Shown in pieces: positions 1 to 8,195 of a stretch of DNA of 64,000 nucleotides. The stretch lies in NCBI RefSeq assembly GCF_030732865.1, contig NZ_JASHKB010000006.1:1-64000 (forward strand). The letters run 5' to 3'. How positions within the stretch are numbered: position 1 is the first letter of the stretch; every line of letters begins with the position of its first letter. This DNA comes from Roseitalea sp. MMSF_3546. GTDB taxonomy: Bacteria; Pseudomonadota; Alphaproteobacteria; Rhizobiales; Rhizobiaceae. Below the pieces are notes generated by a model. The model saw only the letters and a program-made list of their open reading frames with translations, was not told the DNA's origin and made no database searches. The translations under genes were made by a program, and so were the position numbers.

Positions 1-218
1 ATGCCGGCTCCGCCGTCGGCGCGCTGCGCCGTCTCGAACAACTCATCCAGGAAGCCGTCGTCACCGTCCCGCGCGCGCTGATCGCCGAGACGATCGATCT
101 CGTCGCCGTGCTCTCCGGCCGCGGCGCTGACCGGCGCCTCGCCGAACTCGCCTGCGTCACCGGCCTCGATTCCCAAGGCGATTACGCGCTCAGCCCCACA
201 GAAGGAGACCCTCAGTGA
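1..218 (+). CDS. trbB: TrbB conjugal transfer ATPase, C-terminal end only
   Basis: Open from the window edge (frame beginning at base 3) to TGA at 216-218. The visible residues (AGSAVGALRRLEQLI, then VPRALIAETIDLVAVLSGRG and LAELACVTGL) fit the C-terminal part of TrbB/VirB11-type hexameric secretion ATPases, where a threonine/histidine-rich segment and the RLEQL stretch follow the ATPase core. The Walker motifs lie upstream of the window. The stop overlaps the trbC start by four bases (GTGA), as expected for the first gene of a trbBCDE operon. TrbB would power assembly of the transfer pilus at the inner membrane. Confidence 0.85.
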   Translation, partial: AGSAVGALRRLEQLIQEAVVTVPRALIAETIDLVAVLSGRGADRRLAELACVTGLDSQGDYALSPTEGDPQ

Positions 219-544
219 CCAGAACATCCATCCTCTATCCGCGCTGGCCTTACTATCTGACAGCGTTCTTGCTCGGCGTCCTTATCGCCGATCCGGCTTA
301 CGCGGCCGGCTCCGGCATGCCCTGGGAGGAGCCGCTGCAGGCGATCCTCGAATCGATCGAGGGGCCGGTCGCCAAGATCGTCGCCGTGATCATCATTATC
401 ATCACCGGGCTCACGCTTGCTTTCGGCGACTCCAGCGGCGGCTTCCGCCGGCTGGTGCAGATCGTTTTCGGCATCTCGATCGCCTTCGCAGCTTCGTCCT
501 TCTTCCTCACCTTTTTCGACTTCGGCGGCGGGGCGCTCGTCTGA
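215..544 (+). CDS. trbC: TrbC, VirB2-like conjugal pilin
   Basis: 109 residues starting at GTG 215 inside the trbB stop. An N-terminal positive stretch and hydrophobic segment ending PAYAAG look like a pilin signal peptide. Two further hydrophobic helices follow (about residues 55-70 and 80-102). This matches TrbC/VirB2 pilin precursors in size and topology: they are cleaved, inserted in the inner membrane and polymerised into the conjugative pilus. The stop overlaps the trbD ATG by ATGA, so translation is probably coupled. Confidence 0.85.
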   Translation: MTRTSILYPRWPYYLTAFLLGVLIADPAYAAGSGMPWEEPLQAILESIEGPVAKIVAVIIIIITGLTLAFGDSSGGFRRLVQIVFGISIAFAASSFFLTFFDFGGGALV

Positions 545-816
545 TGGATCGTGAAGTCGACATTCCAGGCTTCATCGCTCCCGTGCACCGGGCGCTGATC
601 GAGCCGATCCTGCTCGGCGGCGCGCCACGGGCGATCGCCATCGCCAACGGCACACTCGCCGCCGCCGTCGGCTTGGGTCTTCGGCTCTGGATCGTCGGCC
701 TGTTGCTTTGGCTGGTAGGGCATCTGCTTGCGGTCTGGGCCGCCAAGCGCGACCCGGACATCGTCGACGTCACGCGCCGGCATCTGCGGTTCCCGACCTG
801 GTTCGGAGCTAGATAA
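544..816 (+). CDS. trbD: TrbD, VirB3-like mating-pair membrane protein
   Basis: 90 residues. The N-terminal segment DIPGFIAPVHRAL is typical of TrbD. A long hydrophobic region (about residues 32-66, two close membrane segments) is followed by a basic C-terminal tail ending FPTWFGAR. VirB3-family proteins are small inner-membrane partners of the TrbE/VirB4 ATPase. In related operons trbD runs directly into trbE; here the next plus-strand gene starts 420 bases later because an antisense gene occupies the junction. Confidence 0.85.
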   Translation: MDREVDIPGFIAPVHRALIEPILLGGAPRAIAIANGTLAAAVGLGLRLWIVGLLLWLVGHLLAVWAAKRDPDIVDVTRRHLRFPTWFGAR

Positions 817-826
817 GATGCCGCTT

Positions 827-1201
827 TCAGTTCACCGCAAGCTCGACGGCTCCGTCCGGCACCCAACCTTTCTCGCCGCGCGCGTTCTCGACGAACAGAA
901 AACCGCTCTCTCCAAAGTGCGCGAGAAAGCGATCGCCCGGTTCGACGTTGAGTTCCAATGCCGAGAAATCCCGCTGGATGACCCACTCCTCGCCTCGACG
1001 CTCAAGCCAGGCCTGCGGCGTCCAGCCCTCACGCCCGTCTCGCCCGCGGCACCAGACCCAACCGATGATGTCCGTCGATTTGCTCTCGACTTCATCCAAC
1101 CGCACGGCGTCGCCGGCTCGGACAGAGATCGGGTTTTCGTAGGGCCTCTCATAGCGCATGCGGCCAAGAACTATCGTGTCAGGGGGAAACTGGAAAAACA
1201 T
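827..1201 (-). CDS. Tandem SH3-domain protein, antisense at the trbD-trbE junction
   Basis: 124 residues with no signal peptide or membrane segment. Two SH3-like repeats can be seen. The first is about residues 14-66, with NPISVRAGDAVRL, IIGWVWC and REGWTP. The second is about residues 68-121, with LNVEPGDRFL, FLFVENARGEKGWVP. This resembles small bacterial variant-SH3 proteins of unknown role. The gene ends 10 bases after the trbD stop and starts 35 bases before the trbE ATG, on the opposite strand, so it has its own transcription. It is not a normal trb component; cargo or a regulator/immunity function is possible but unproven. Confidence 0.75.
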   Translation of the reverse strand: MFFQFPPDTIVLGRMRYERPYENPISVRAGDAVRLDEVESKSTDIIGWVWCRGRDGREGWTPQAWLERRGEEWVIQRDFSALELNVEPGDRFLAHFGESGFLFVENARGEKGWVPDGAVELAVN

Positions 1202-1236
1202 CTCTCGATCTCAGCGCTCGTCGTCTGGTGCGCACA

Positions 1237-3708
1237 ATGCTGAACCTTCGGGAGTATCGCAACAGATCGCAAAGGCTCGCCGACTTCCTGCCCTGGGCGG
1301 CGCTGATCGCGCCCGGTATTGTCCTCAACAAGGACGGCAGCCTTCAGCGGACGGCGCAGTTCCGCGGACCCGATCTCGACTCGGCTACGCCGGCGGAACT
1401 GGTCGCCACCGCCGGCCGGCTCAACAGCGCCTTCCGCCGGCTCGGATCGGGCTGGGCGGTGTTCGTCGAAGCGCAACGGCTCCCGGCGCGCGATTATCCG
1501 CTCTCGGAATTTCCCGACCCGGTCTCGGCGCTAGTCGATGCCGAACGACGCGCGCAGTTCGAAGAAGCGGGCTCGCACTTCGAGAGCGCCTATTTTCTGA
1601 CGCTCGTCTGGATGCCGCCGGCGGACGACACGAGCCGCGCTGAGCACTGGCTCTATGAGGGCGCGGAAAACGGCGCCGCCGATCCGCGCGAGCATCTGAC
1701 GAGCTTCATCAGCCGCACCGACAGCCTGCTCGGGCTGCTCGACGGCTTCATGCCAGCGGCGGCCTGGCTCTCAGACGAAGAGACGCTGACCTATCTGCAT
1801 TCGACGATCTCGACGCGGCGCCAGCGTGTGCGCGTCCCCGAAACACCGATGTATCTCGACGCGCTGCTTGCCGATTGCGGTCTCGTCGGTGGGTTGGCGC
1901 CCAGATTGGGCGATACGCATCTCAAGACATTAACCATCGTTGGATTCCCGACCGCGACCTGGCCGGGCCTGCTCGACGAACTCAACGGTCAGGCCTTCGA
2001 ATATCGCTGGGCGACCCGTGCCATCTGTCTCGATAAGACCGACGCGGCCAAGCTCTTCACCCGCATCCGCCGGCAATGGTTCGCCAAGCGAAAGGGCATC
2101 GCCGCAATCCTCAAGGAGGTGATGACCAACGAAGCCTCGACGCTCATGGATTCCGACGCCGCCAACAAGGCGGTCGACGCGGACGAAGCGTTGCAGGAGT
2201 TAGGCTCGGACATGGTTGGCGCCGCCTATGTCACCGCCACCGTGACGGTTTGGGACGAGGACGAGCGCACAGCTGAAGCGAAGCTGAAAACCGTCGAGAA
2301 GATCGTCCAGGGCCGCGACTTCACCTGCATGATCGAGACGCTGAACGCGGTCGAGGCCTGGCTCGGATCGCTGCCGGGCCATCTCTACGCCAATGTTCGG
2401 CAACCGCCGATCTCGACGCTGAACCTCGCCCACATGATCCCACTTTCGGCAGTCTGGGCCGGGCCGGCGCGCAATGACCATCTCGACGGCCCGCCGCTGT
2501 TCTTCGCCGATACGGAAGGCTCGACGCCGTTCCGCTTCTCGACCCATGTCGGCGATGTCGGCCACACGCTGATCGTCGGGCCGACTGGGACGGGCAAGAG
2601 CGTCTTGCTCGCGCTCATGGCGCTTCAGTTCCGGCGATACGAGCAAGCCCAAGTCTTCGCCTTCGATTTCGGCGGGTCGATCCGCTGCGCGACGCTCGCC
2701 ATGGGCGGCGACTTCGAGGACCTCGCCGGCGCGCTGTCGGACGCCGAGGATGCGGTCTCGCTGCAGCCGCTCGCCCCGATCGACGACGCACCCGAACGGA
2801 GTTGGGCACAGGACTGGCTGGCCGGTCTGCTCGGGCGCGAAGGGGTGACGATCGATCCGACCGCCAAGGATCATCTCTGGTCGGCGCTGACCTCGCTCGC
2901 CTCCGCGCCGGTCGAGGAGCGCACGCTCACGGGCCTTTCGGTCCTTCTTCAATCGCAGGAACTCAAACGCGCTCTTCAGCCTTATTGCATTGGCGGACCC
3001 TTCGGCCGGCTGCTCGACGCCGAGCACGAGGCGCTGGGCACCGCCGACGTCCAGGCCTTCGAGACCGAAGGGCTGATCGGAACGCCGGCCGCCCCGGCCG
3101 TGCTCGCCTATCTCTTCCACCGCATCGAGGGCCGTCTCGATGGACGGCCGAGCCTGATCGTCGTCGATGAGGGTTGGCTCGCGCTCGACGACGCCACCTT
3201 CGGCGGCCAGCTCAAGGAATGGCTGAAGACGCTGCGCAAGAAGAACGCCAGCGTCGTCTTCGCCACCCAGTCGCTGTCAGACGTGGACGCATCAAACATC
3301 GCCCCGGCGATCATCGAAAGCTGCCCGACGCGGGTGTTCCTGCCGAACGAACGCGCGTTTGAACCCCAAATCGCCAACATCTACCGGCGCTTCGGCCTCA
3401 ACGACCGGCAGATCGAGATCCTCGCCCGCGCCACACCGAAGCGCGACTACTACGCGCAATCCCGGCGCGGCGACCGGCTGTTCGAGCTTGGCCTTGGCGA
3501 AGTCGCGCTCGCCTTCACGGGCGCGTCGTCCAAGACCGATCACGCGGCCATCACCGAACTGTTCGCCGAACATGGGGCCAGCGGCTTTCCCGCCGCTTGG
3601 CTCCAGCATCGCGGCCTCGACTGGGCCGCCGAGCTTCTGGCCTCGAGCCAAGACGCCGAAACAACCTCCGCCGAACCTGCCACCCAAGAGAAGGAGACCC
3701 GACCATGA
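1237..3708 (+). CDS. trbE: TrbE, VirB4-family conjugal transfer ATPase
   Basis: 823 residues from ATG 1237, chosen because family members begin MLNLxEYR; an in-frame GTG lies three codons upstream. The N-terminal half is the CagE/TrbE/VirB domain. The ATPase half has a Walker A GPTGTGKS at about residues 448-455 and a Walker B SLIVVDEGW at about 640-648, followed by TQSLSDVD. VirB4 proteins energise pilin extraction and T4SS assembly at the inner membrane. The last codons overlap trbJ (ATGA). No strong Shine-Dalgarno is visible before the start, which is odd because the upstream neighbour is now an antisense gene. Confidence 0.95.
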   Translation: MLNLREYRNRSQRLADFLPWAALIAPGIVLNKDGSLQRTAQFRGPDLDSATPAELVATAGRLNSAFRRLGSGWAVFVEAQRLPARDYPLSEFPDPVSALVDAERRAQFEEAGSHFESAYFLTLVWMPPADDTSRAEHWLYEGAENGAADPREHLTSFISRTDSLLGLLDGFMPAAAWLSDEETLTYLHSTISTRRQRVRVPETPMYLDALLADCGLVGGLAPRLGDTHLKTLTIVGFPTATWPGLLDELNGQAFEYRWATRAICLDKTDAAKLFTRIRRQWFAKRKGIAAILKEVMTNEASTLMDSDAANKAVDADEALQELGSDMVGAAYVTATVTVWDEDERTAEAKLKTVEKIVQGRDFTCMIETLNAVEAWLGSLPGHLYANVRQPPISTLNLAHMIPLSAVWAGPARNDHLDGPPLFFADTEGSTPFRFSTHVGDVGHTLIVGPTGTGKSVLLALMALQFRRYEQAQVFAFDFGGSIRCATLAMGGDFEDLAGALSDAEDAVSLQPLAPIDDAPERSWAQDWLAGLLGREGVTIDPTAKDHLWSALTSLASAPVEERTLTGLSVLLQSQELKRALQPYCIGGPFGRLLDAEHEALGTADVQAFETEGLIGTPAAPAVLAYLFHRIEGRLDGRPSLIVVDEGWLALDDATFGGQLKEWLKTLRKKNASVVFATQSLSDVDASNIAPAIIESCPTRVFLPNERAFEPQIANIYRRFGLNDRQIEILARATPKRDYYAQSRRGDRLFELGLGEVALAFTGASSKTDHAAITELFAEHGASGFPAAWLQHRGLDWAAELLASSQDAETTSAEPATQEKETRP

Positions 3709-4460
3709 CCCGTCAACGCCTGCGCGGCGCACTGCTTGCCGCCGCCGCCTTCACCCTGCCGATCGCCAGCGTATTGACGCTCTCGGCGCCGCCGGCCTAC
3801 GCCATCCCGGTCTTCGACTCCGCCAACTACGCGCAGAGCATCCTCCAGGCGGCCCGCGCCCTCGAACAGATCAACAATCAGATCACGCAGCTTCAGAACG
3901 AGGCGCAGATGCTGATCAACCAGGCGCGCAACCTCACGAGCCTGCCGCATTCGTCGCTCGCCGAGCTGCAGGCCTCTGTTCAGCGCACCCAGCAACTTCT
4001 GAGAGAGGCGCAGCGCATCGCGCACGATGTCGCCGACATCGAGCGCGCCTTCACCGAACGCTACGGCGAAGCGGCCGCCGCGGGCGATCACGACGCCATG
4101 GTCCAGGGTGCCCGGGAGCGCTGGGCCGACTCCGTCGCGTCATTCGAGGATGCGCTGCGCGTCCAGGCCGGCGTCATCGGCAACATCGACGGCGCCCGCG
4201 ACGAGATGCAGGCGCTCGTTGCCGAGAGCCAGGGAGCCACTGGCGCTTTGCAGGCCGCGCAAGCCGGCAACCAGCTCCTCGCCCTGCAATCGACCCAGAT
4301 CGCCGACCTCACCGCCGCCATCGCGGCACAGAACCGCGCCCAGGCGCTCGAAGCCGCGCGGCGCGCCTCGGCCGAGGCCCAGGCGCGAGAGAATTTCAGC
4401 CAGTTCCTCGACTATGGCACGGGCTATGAGCCCACCACCGTGCGGATGTTCCAGGACTGA
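3705..4460 (+). CDS. trbJ: TrbJ, VirB5-like P-type conjugative transfer protein
   Basis: 251 residues from ATG 3705, preceded by GAGAAGGAGACC and overlapping the trbE stop. A clear Sec signal peptide (about residues 1-30, ending PPAYA) precedes the family hallmark segment VFDSANYAQSILQAARALEQINNQI. The rest is largely helical, with glutamine- and alanine-rich coiled-coil stretches. TrbJ/VirB5 proteins are periplasmic, minor pilus-associated factors. The gene is followed at once by trbK. Confidence 0.92.
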   Translation: MTRQRLRGALLAAAAFTLPIASVLTLSAPPAYAIPVFDSANYAQSILQAARALEQINNQITQLQNEAQMLINQARNLTSLPHSSLAELQASVQRTQQLLREAQRIAHDVADIERAFTERYGEAAAAGDHDAMVQGARERWADSVASFEDALRVQAGVIGNIDGARDEMQALVAESQGATGALQAAQAGNQLLALQSTQIADLTAAIAAQNRAQALEAARRASAEAQARENFSQFLDYGTGYEPTTVRMFQD

Positions 4461-4461
4461 G

Positions 4462-4734
4462 ATGGCGCGCGATCCGCAGATCTTGCTGCGCGCCGTCGCA
4501 GTCATTGCCCTGATCGCGGCGACGCTGGCGACGGCCGTTCAGCTCGATCACGAAAGTGCGTCCGATCGCAGCGCCGATACACCGCCCACCGACGACCCGC
4601 TCCGCGCCGAACTCGAACGCTGCCAGACGATCACCCCGGAAGAGCTCGCAACCGACACCGCCTGTCAGGCGGCCTGGGCCGAGAATCGCCGCCGCTTCTT
4701 CGCGGAAATTGGGTCGTCCGGAGAAGACGAATGA
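4462..4734 (+). CDS. trbK: TrbK-like putative entry exclusion protein
   Basis: 90 residues from ATG 4462, one base after the trbJ stop. One N-terminal hydrophobic helix (about residues 8-27) is followed by a soluble tail containing ERCQTITPEEL and TACQAAWAENRRRFF. The two-cysteine C-x(n)-P-E-x(n)-C-x-x-AWAENRRRFF pattern is typical of the alternative TrbK family found between trbJ and trbL in alphaproteobacterial elements. Such proteins are thought to block redundant entry of the same element. It is distinct from the lipoprotein TrbK of RP4, and function is inferred from family and position. Confidence 0.8.
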   Translation: MARDPQILLRAVAVIALIAATLATAVQLDHESASDRSADTPPTDDPLRAELERCQTITPEELATDTACQAAWAENRRRFFAEIGSSGEDE

Positions 4735-4739
4735 TGAGG

Positions 4740-5174
4740 TCAGAACCTATCGCGCTGGTACTTCCCGGGAAGGAGATCGGAAATCGGCACCGGTGTCCAA
4801 CTCTCTTCATCATCTGCGTCTGGCATGAGAACGACAGCGCTGGGCGCATAGTCGCAGATCATTTCACGGCACATTCCGCATGGTGCCACGATCCGGATCT
4901 TTCCGTCTGCCGAGTGATAGACAGCAACAATCGTCTCGATATCGGACGAACCAATCTCCGTTACAGCACGCCCGAGCGCGATGGCTTCCGCGCAGACGGC
5001 GATTCTGCCGATATCCGCTTCCAGATGGACACCGGTAACAACCTCACCCGAGCGCAACCTGAGGGCCGCGCCAACCGCGTGCCATCCATCCCTGAAGCGG
5101 CGCTCAAGCACGTCCTTTGCCTCCTGCACGAGATGAGCGTTATCGCTGTTCAAGTAGGCCATCGGTTTCGTCAT
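4740..5174 (-). CDS. Cytidine-deaminase-like protein, antisense at the trbK-trbL junction
   Basis: 144 residues. The zinc deaminase signature is intact: CAEA at residues 61-64 (Cys61 ligand, Glu63 proton shuttle) and PCGMCRE at 98-104 (Cys99 and Cys102 ligands). This is the small CDA/blasticidin-S-deaminase fold. The C-terminal tail SWTPVPISDLLPG also fits that group. The gene ends 5 bases after the trbK stop and starts 29 bases before trbL, on the opposite strand, mirroring the SH3 gene at the trbD-trbE junction. Substrate unknown: free cytidine, a modified nucleoside or a nucleoside antibiotic are possible. No signal peptide. Confidence 0.85.
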   Translation of the reverse strand: MTKPMAYLNSDNAHLVQEAKDVLERRFRDGWHAVGAALRLRSGEVVTGVHLEADIGRIAVCAEAIALGRAVTEIGSSDIETIVAVYHSADGKIRIVAPCGMCREMICDYAPSAVVLMPDADDEESWTPVPISDLLPGKYQRDRF

Positions 5175-5203
5175 CCAGAATTCTCTATGACGGCACTATA
5201 GAG

Positions 5204-6490
5204 ATGGAGGGCGTCGGCGTCATCGACCGCTTCCTGGACGTCTTCACGTCCTATATCGACTCAGGTTTCGGGCTGCTCAGCGGCGACGTCGCTTTCCTCG
5301 CGACCACGCTGATCGTCATCGACGTCACGCTCGCCGCGCTGTTCTGGGCCTGGGGCGCGGACGACGACATCATCGCGCGGCTCGTCAAGAAGACCCTCTT
5401 CGTCGGCGTCTTCGCCTTCATCATCGGCAACTGGAACGTCCTGGCGCGCATCGTCTTCGAGAGCTTCGCCGGGCTCGGCCTGATCGCCTCCGGCGGCAGC
5501 CTCTCAGCCGGCGAGTTGCTCCAGCCGGGCCGCATCGCACAGGTCGGCCTCGACGCTGGACGGCCGCTGCTCGAAGCCATCGGCGAACTGATGGGCTTCG
5601 TCTCCTTCTTCGAGAACTTCATCCAGATCGCGATCCTGATGTTCGCCTGGGTGATCGTGCTGCTTTCCTTCTTCATCCTGGCGATCCAGCTCTTCGTGAC
5701 GCTGATCGAGTTCAAGCTGGCGACGCTCGCGGGTTTCATCCTCGTGCCCTTCGGCTTGTTCGGTAAGACCGCGTTCATGGCCGAGCGCGTGCTCGGCCTC
5801 GTCATCTCCTCGGGCGTGAAGGTGCTGGTGCTCGCCGTCATCGTCGGCATCGGATCGACCATCTTCGGCGAGTTCACGGCAGGCTTCGCCGGCGAGCCGA
5901 CCATCGAAGACGCGATGGCCGTGGTGCTTGCGGCGCTGTCTCTTCTGGCGCTCGGCATCTTCGGACCCGGTATCGCCAACGGCATCGTCTCCGGCGGGCC
6001 GCAGCTTGGCGCCGGCGCGGCGGTGGGCACGGGTCTCGCGGCCGGTGGTCTCGCTGTGGGCGGCGCCATGGCCGGCGGCATGGCCGCTGGCGCCGTTGGA
6101 GCAGGCGCGCGCGGGGCGGCCTCCGTCGCCGGCGGCGCATCGACCGCCTACCGCCTTGGCAGGTCTGGCGCTGGCGGCGGCGCATCCGGGGTCGCCGCTG
6201 GTCTCGCAAATGTCGGCAAGGCCGGGATGAGCGCAGCCGTCAGCCCGCTGAAGCGGGCCATGTCCGACAGTTATCAGGCCGGATCGCGCGCCGCCTTCAC
6301 CGCCACCGGCGGCAAGTTCTCGAACACGCCCGATCTGCCCGCGCCCGCCAATGGCGGTCCGCCCGCCTGGGCGCGGCGCCTCAAACGGCAGCAAGCCATG
6401 CACCACGGCGTCGCCACGGCCGCCCATGTCGTCCGCTCCGGCGACCATGGCGGCGGTGGGACGTCGGTCAGCCTTTCGGAGAAACCATGA
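5204..6490 (+). CDS. trbL: TrbL, VirB6-like polytopic inner-membrane protein
   Basis: 428 residues from ATG 5204, chosen because family members start shortly before VIDRFLDVFTSYIDSGF; a longer upstream reading would run through the antisense deaminase start. About six to seven hydrophobic segments lie between residues 20 and 280. A Gly/Ala-rich C-terminal third then runs to the end, as usual for TrbL. The protein forms part of the inner-membrane DNA translocation channel. It overlaps trbF by ATGA. The ribosome binding site is weak. Confidence 0.93.
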   Translation: MEGVGVIDRFLDVFTSYIDSGFGLLSGDVAFLATTLIVIDVTLAALFWAWGADDDIIARLVKKTLFVGVFAFIIGNWNVLARIVFESFAGLGLIASGGSLSAGELLQPGRIAQVGLDAGRPLLEAIGELMGFVSFFENFIQIAILMFAWVIVLLSFFILAIQLFVTLIEFKLATLAGFILVPFGLFGKTAFMAERVLGLVISSGVKVLVLAVIVGIGSTIFGEFTAGFAGEPTIEDAMAVVLAALSLLALGIFGPGIANGIVSGGPQLGAGAAVGTGLAAGGLAVGGAMAGGMAAGAVGAGARGAASVAGGASTAYRLGRSGAGGGASGVAAGLANVGKAGMSAAVSPLKRAMSDSYQAGSRAAFTATGGKFSNTPDLPAPANGGPPAWARRLKRQQAMHHGVATAAHVVRSGDHGGGGTSVSLSEKP

Positions 6491-7176
6491 GCCTGTTCAA
6501 ACGTCCCAGTGTCCGCTACGCCACAAGCCCCGAGCCAGTCACGCCCTATCAGAAGGCGGCGCAAGCCTGGGACGAGCGCATCGGATCGGCCCGCGTTCAG
6601 GCGCGCAACTGGCGGCTCATGGCCTTCTGCTGCCTCGCGCTTGCCGGCGGACTCGCCGCCGCGCTGGCGTGGCAATCGACGCAAGGGACCATCGTCCCTT
6701 ATGTCGTCGAGGTCGACGAGCTGGGACAGGCCCAAGCCGTGGCGCCCGCGACCGCGGACTATCGACCGACCGATCCCCAGATCGCCTTCCACCTGGCCCG
6801 CTTCATAGAGAATGTCCGGCAGGTTCCGGCCGATCCGATCGTGCTCAGGCAGAACTGGCTGCGCGCCTACGACTTCACCACCGATCGCGGCGCTCTCGCG
6901 CTCAACGACTACGCCCGCGTCAACGACCCCTTCGCGCGGGTCGGCGAGACGCAAGTGTCCGTCGAGGTCTCCAGCGTCATCCGCGCCTCCGACACCAGCT
7001 TCCGCGTCGCCTGGATCGAACGCCGCTACCAGAACGGCCAACTCGCCGCCACCGAGCGCTGGACGGCGATCCTCACCATCGCGATCCAGCCGCCGCGCGA
7101 CACGGAGCGCCTGCGCAATAATCCGCTCGGCATTTTCGTTCACGCCATCAACTGGTCACGGGAGAGCGCCCAATGA
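6487..7176 (+). CDS. trbF: TrbF, VirB8-like assembly protein
   Basis: 229 residues. A short cytoplasmic N-terminus (FKRPSVRYATSPEPVTPYQKAAQAWDERIG) is followed by one membrane helix (about residues 38-58) and a periplasmic VirB8-fold domain. The segments VVEVDELGQ, IAFHLARFIENVRQVP and LRNNPLGIFVHAINWSRE are characteristic. VirB8 proteins bridge the inner-membrane platform and the outer core. ATGA overlaps on both sides place it firmly in the operon. Confidence 0.93.
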   Translation: MSLFKRPSVRYATSPEPVTPYQKAAQAWDERIGSARVQARNWRLMAFCCLALAGGLAAALAWQSTQGTIVPYVVEVDELGQAQAVAPATADYRPTDPQIAFHLARFIENVRQVPADPIVLRQNWLRAYDFTTDRGALALNDYARVNDPFARVGETQVSVEVSSVIRASDTSFRVAWIERRYQNGQLAATERWTAILTIAIQPPRDTERLRNNPLGIFVHAINWSRESAQ

Positions 7177-8195
7177 AGAACACGAACTTACACTCGGCGT
7201 CGCTTCCAGCGATCCTGTTTGCTGCGACCGCGCTGGCGGGCTGCGCGACCTTCCGCCCGCCGCAGATCGAATACGACGAACCGCCCATCGAGGCGACACT
7301 TCTGCCCGAACCTGCGCGGCCGGTTGAAGTGGTCGAGCGGCCCGTTCCACTGCCGCTGCCGGGACAGCTCATGCCCGTCGAGGACGGCGGTCCGCCGCCC
7401 GAAGCCGGCGAGCCGCCCGAGCGGATCGAGGAGGCCAATGCCGCCGCCCGTATCGAACCTGTCCGCGACGGATTCATCAATGCCGTCCAGCTCTACCCTT
7501 ACAGTGCCGGGGCGCTCTATCAGGTCTACTCATCCCCCGGACAGGTCACCGACATTGCCCTCCAAACCGGCGAAAGCCTGGTCGGAAACGGTCCGATCGC
7601 GGCGGGCGACACGGCGCGCTGGATCATCGGCGACACGATCAGCGGCGCGGGCGAAACCCAGCGCACACACATCCTCGTCAAGCCGACCCGGCCCGACATC
7701 GTCACGAATCTCGTCATCAATACCGACCGCCGGACCTATCATCTCGAGCTTCGCGCCCATCCGAGCGCCTATATGGCTTCGGTTTCCTGGCGCTATCCGC
7801 AGGACGAATTGATCGCGCTCCGGCGGGGCAATGCCGACGCAGAGGCCGCCCTCCCAATCGGTCGCGACATCGCGCTTGATAGTCTCCGGTTCCGCTATCG
7901 CATCGAAGGCGAACGACCACCCTGGCGGCCGCGCCGCGCCTTCGACGACGGACGGCAGGTCTTCATCGAGTTCCCGCGCGGCATCGGTCAGGGCGAGATG
8001 CCCCCGCTCTTCATCATCGGACCGGAAGGCGAAGGCCAGCTCGTCAATTACCGCATCCGCCGGAATTACATCATCGTCGACCGGCTCTTCGCCGCCGCCG
8101 AACTGCGTCTCGGCGATCGTCAACAGGTGGTGCGTATCATCCGCACCGACGGCGTGCGGCGCGCGCCAGAACGCCATGACGGAGCGGAGTCATGA
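7173..8195 (+). CDS. trbG: TrbG, VirB9-like outer-core protein
   Basis: 340 residues. The N-terminal signal contains LAGCA, a probable lipoprotein lipobox with the cysteine at about residue 25. A proline/glutamate-rich linker follows, then the VirB9/CagX domain: ALYQVYSSPGQVTDIALQTGE, HILVKPTRPDIVTNLVINTDRRTY and the C-terminal YRIRRNYIIVDRLFAAAELRLG. VirB9 with VirB10 builds the outer-membrane core complex. In RP4 the separate TrbH is a lipoprotein; no trbH is present here. Confidence 0.93.
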   Translation: MKNTNLHSASLPAILFAATALAGCATFRPPQIEYDEPPIEATLLPEPARPVEVVERPVPLPLPGQLMPVEDGGPPPEAGEPPERIEEANAAARIEPVRDGFINAVQLYPYSAGALYQVYSSPGQVTDIALQTGESLVGNGPIAAGDTARWIIGDTISGAGETQRTHILVKPTRPDIVTNLVINTDRRTYHLELRAHPSAYMASVSWRYPQDELIALRRGNADAEAALPIGRDIALDSLRFRYRIEGERPPWRPRRAFDDGRQVFIEFPRGIGQGEMPPLFIIGPEGEGQLVNYRIRRNYIIVDRLFAAAELRLGDRQQVVRIIRTDGVRRAPERHDGAES

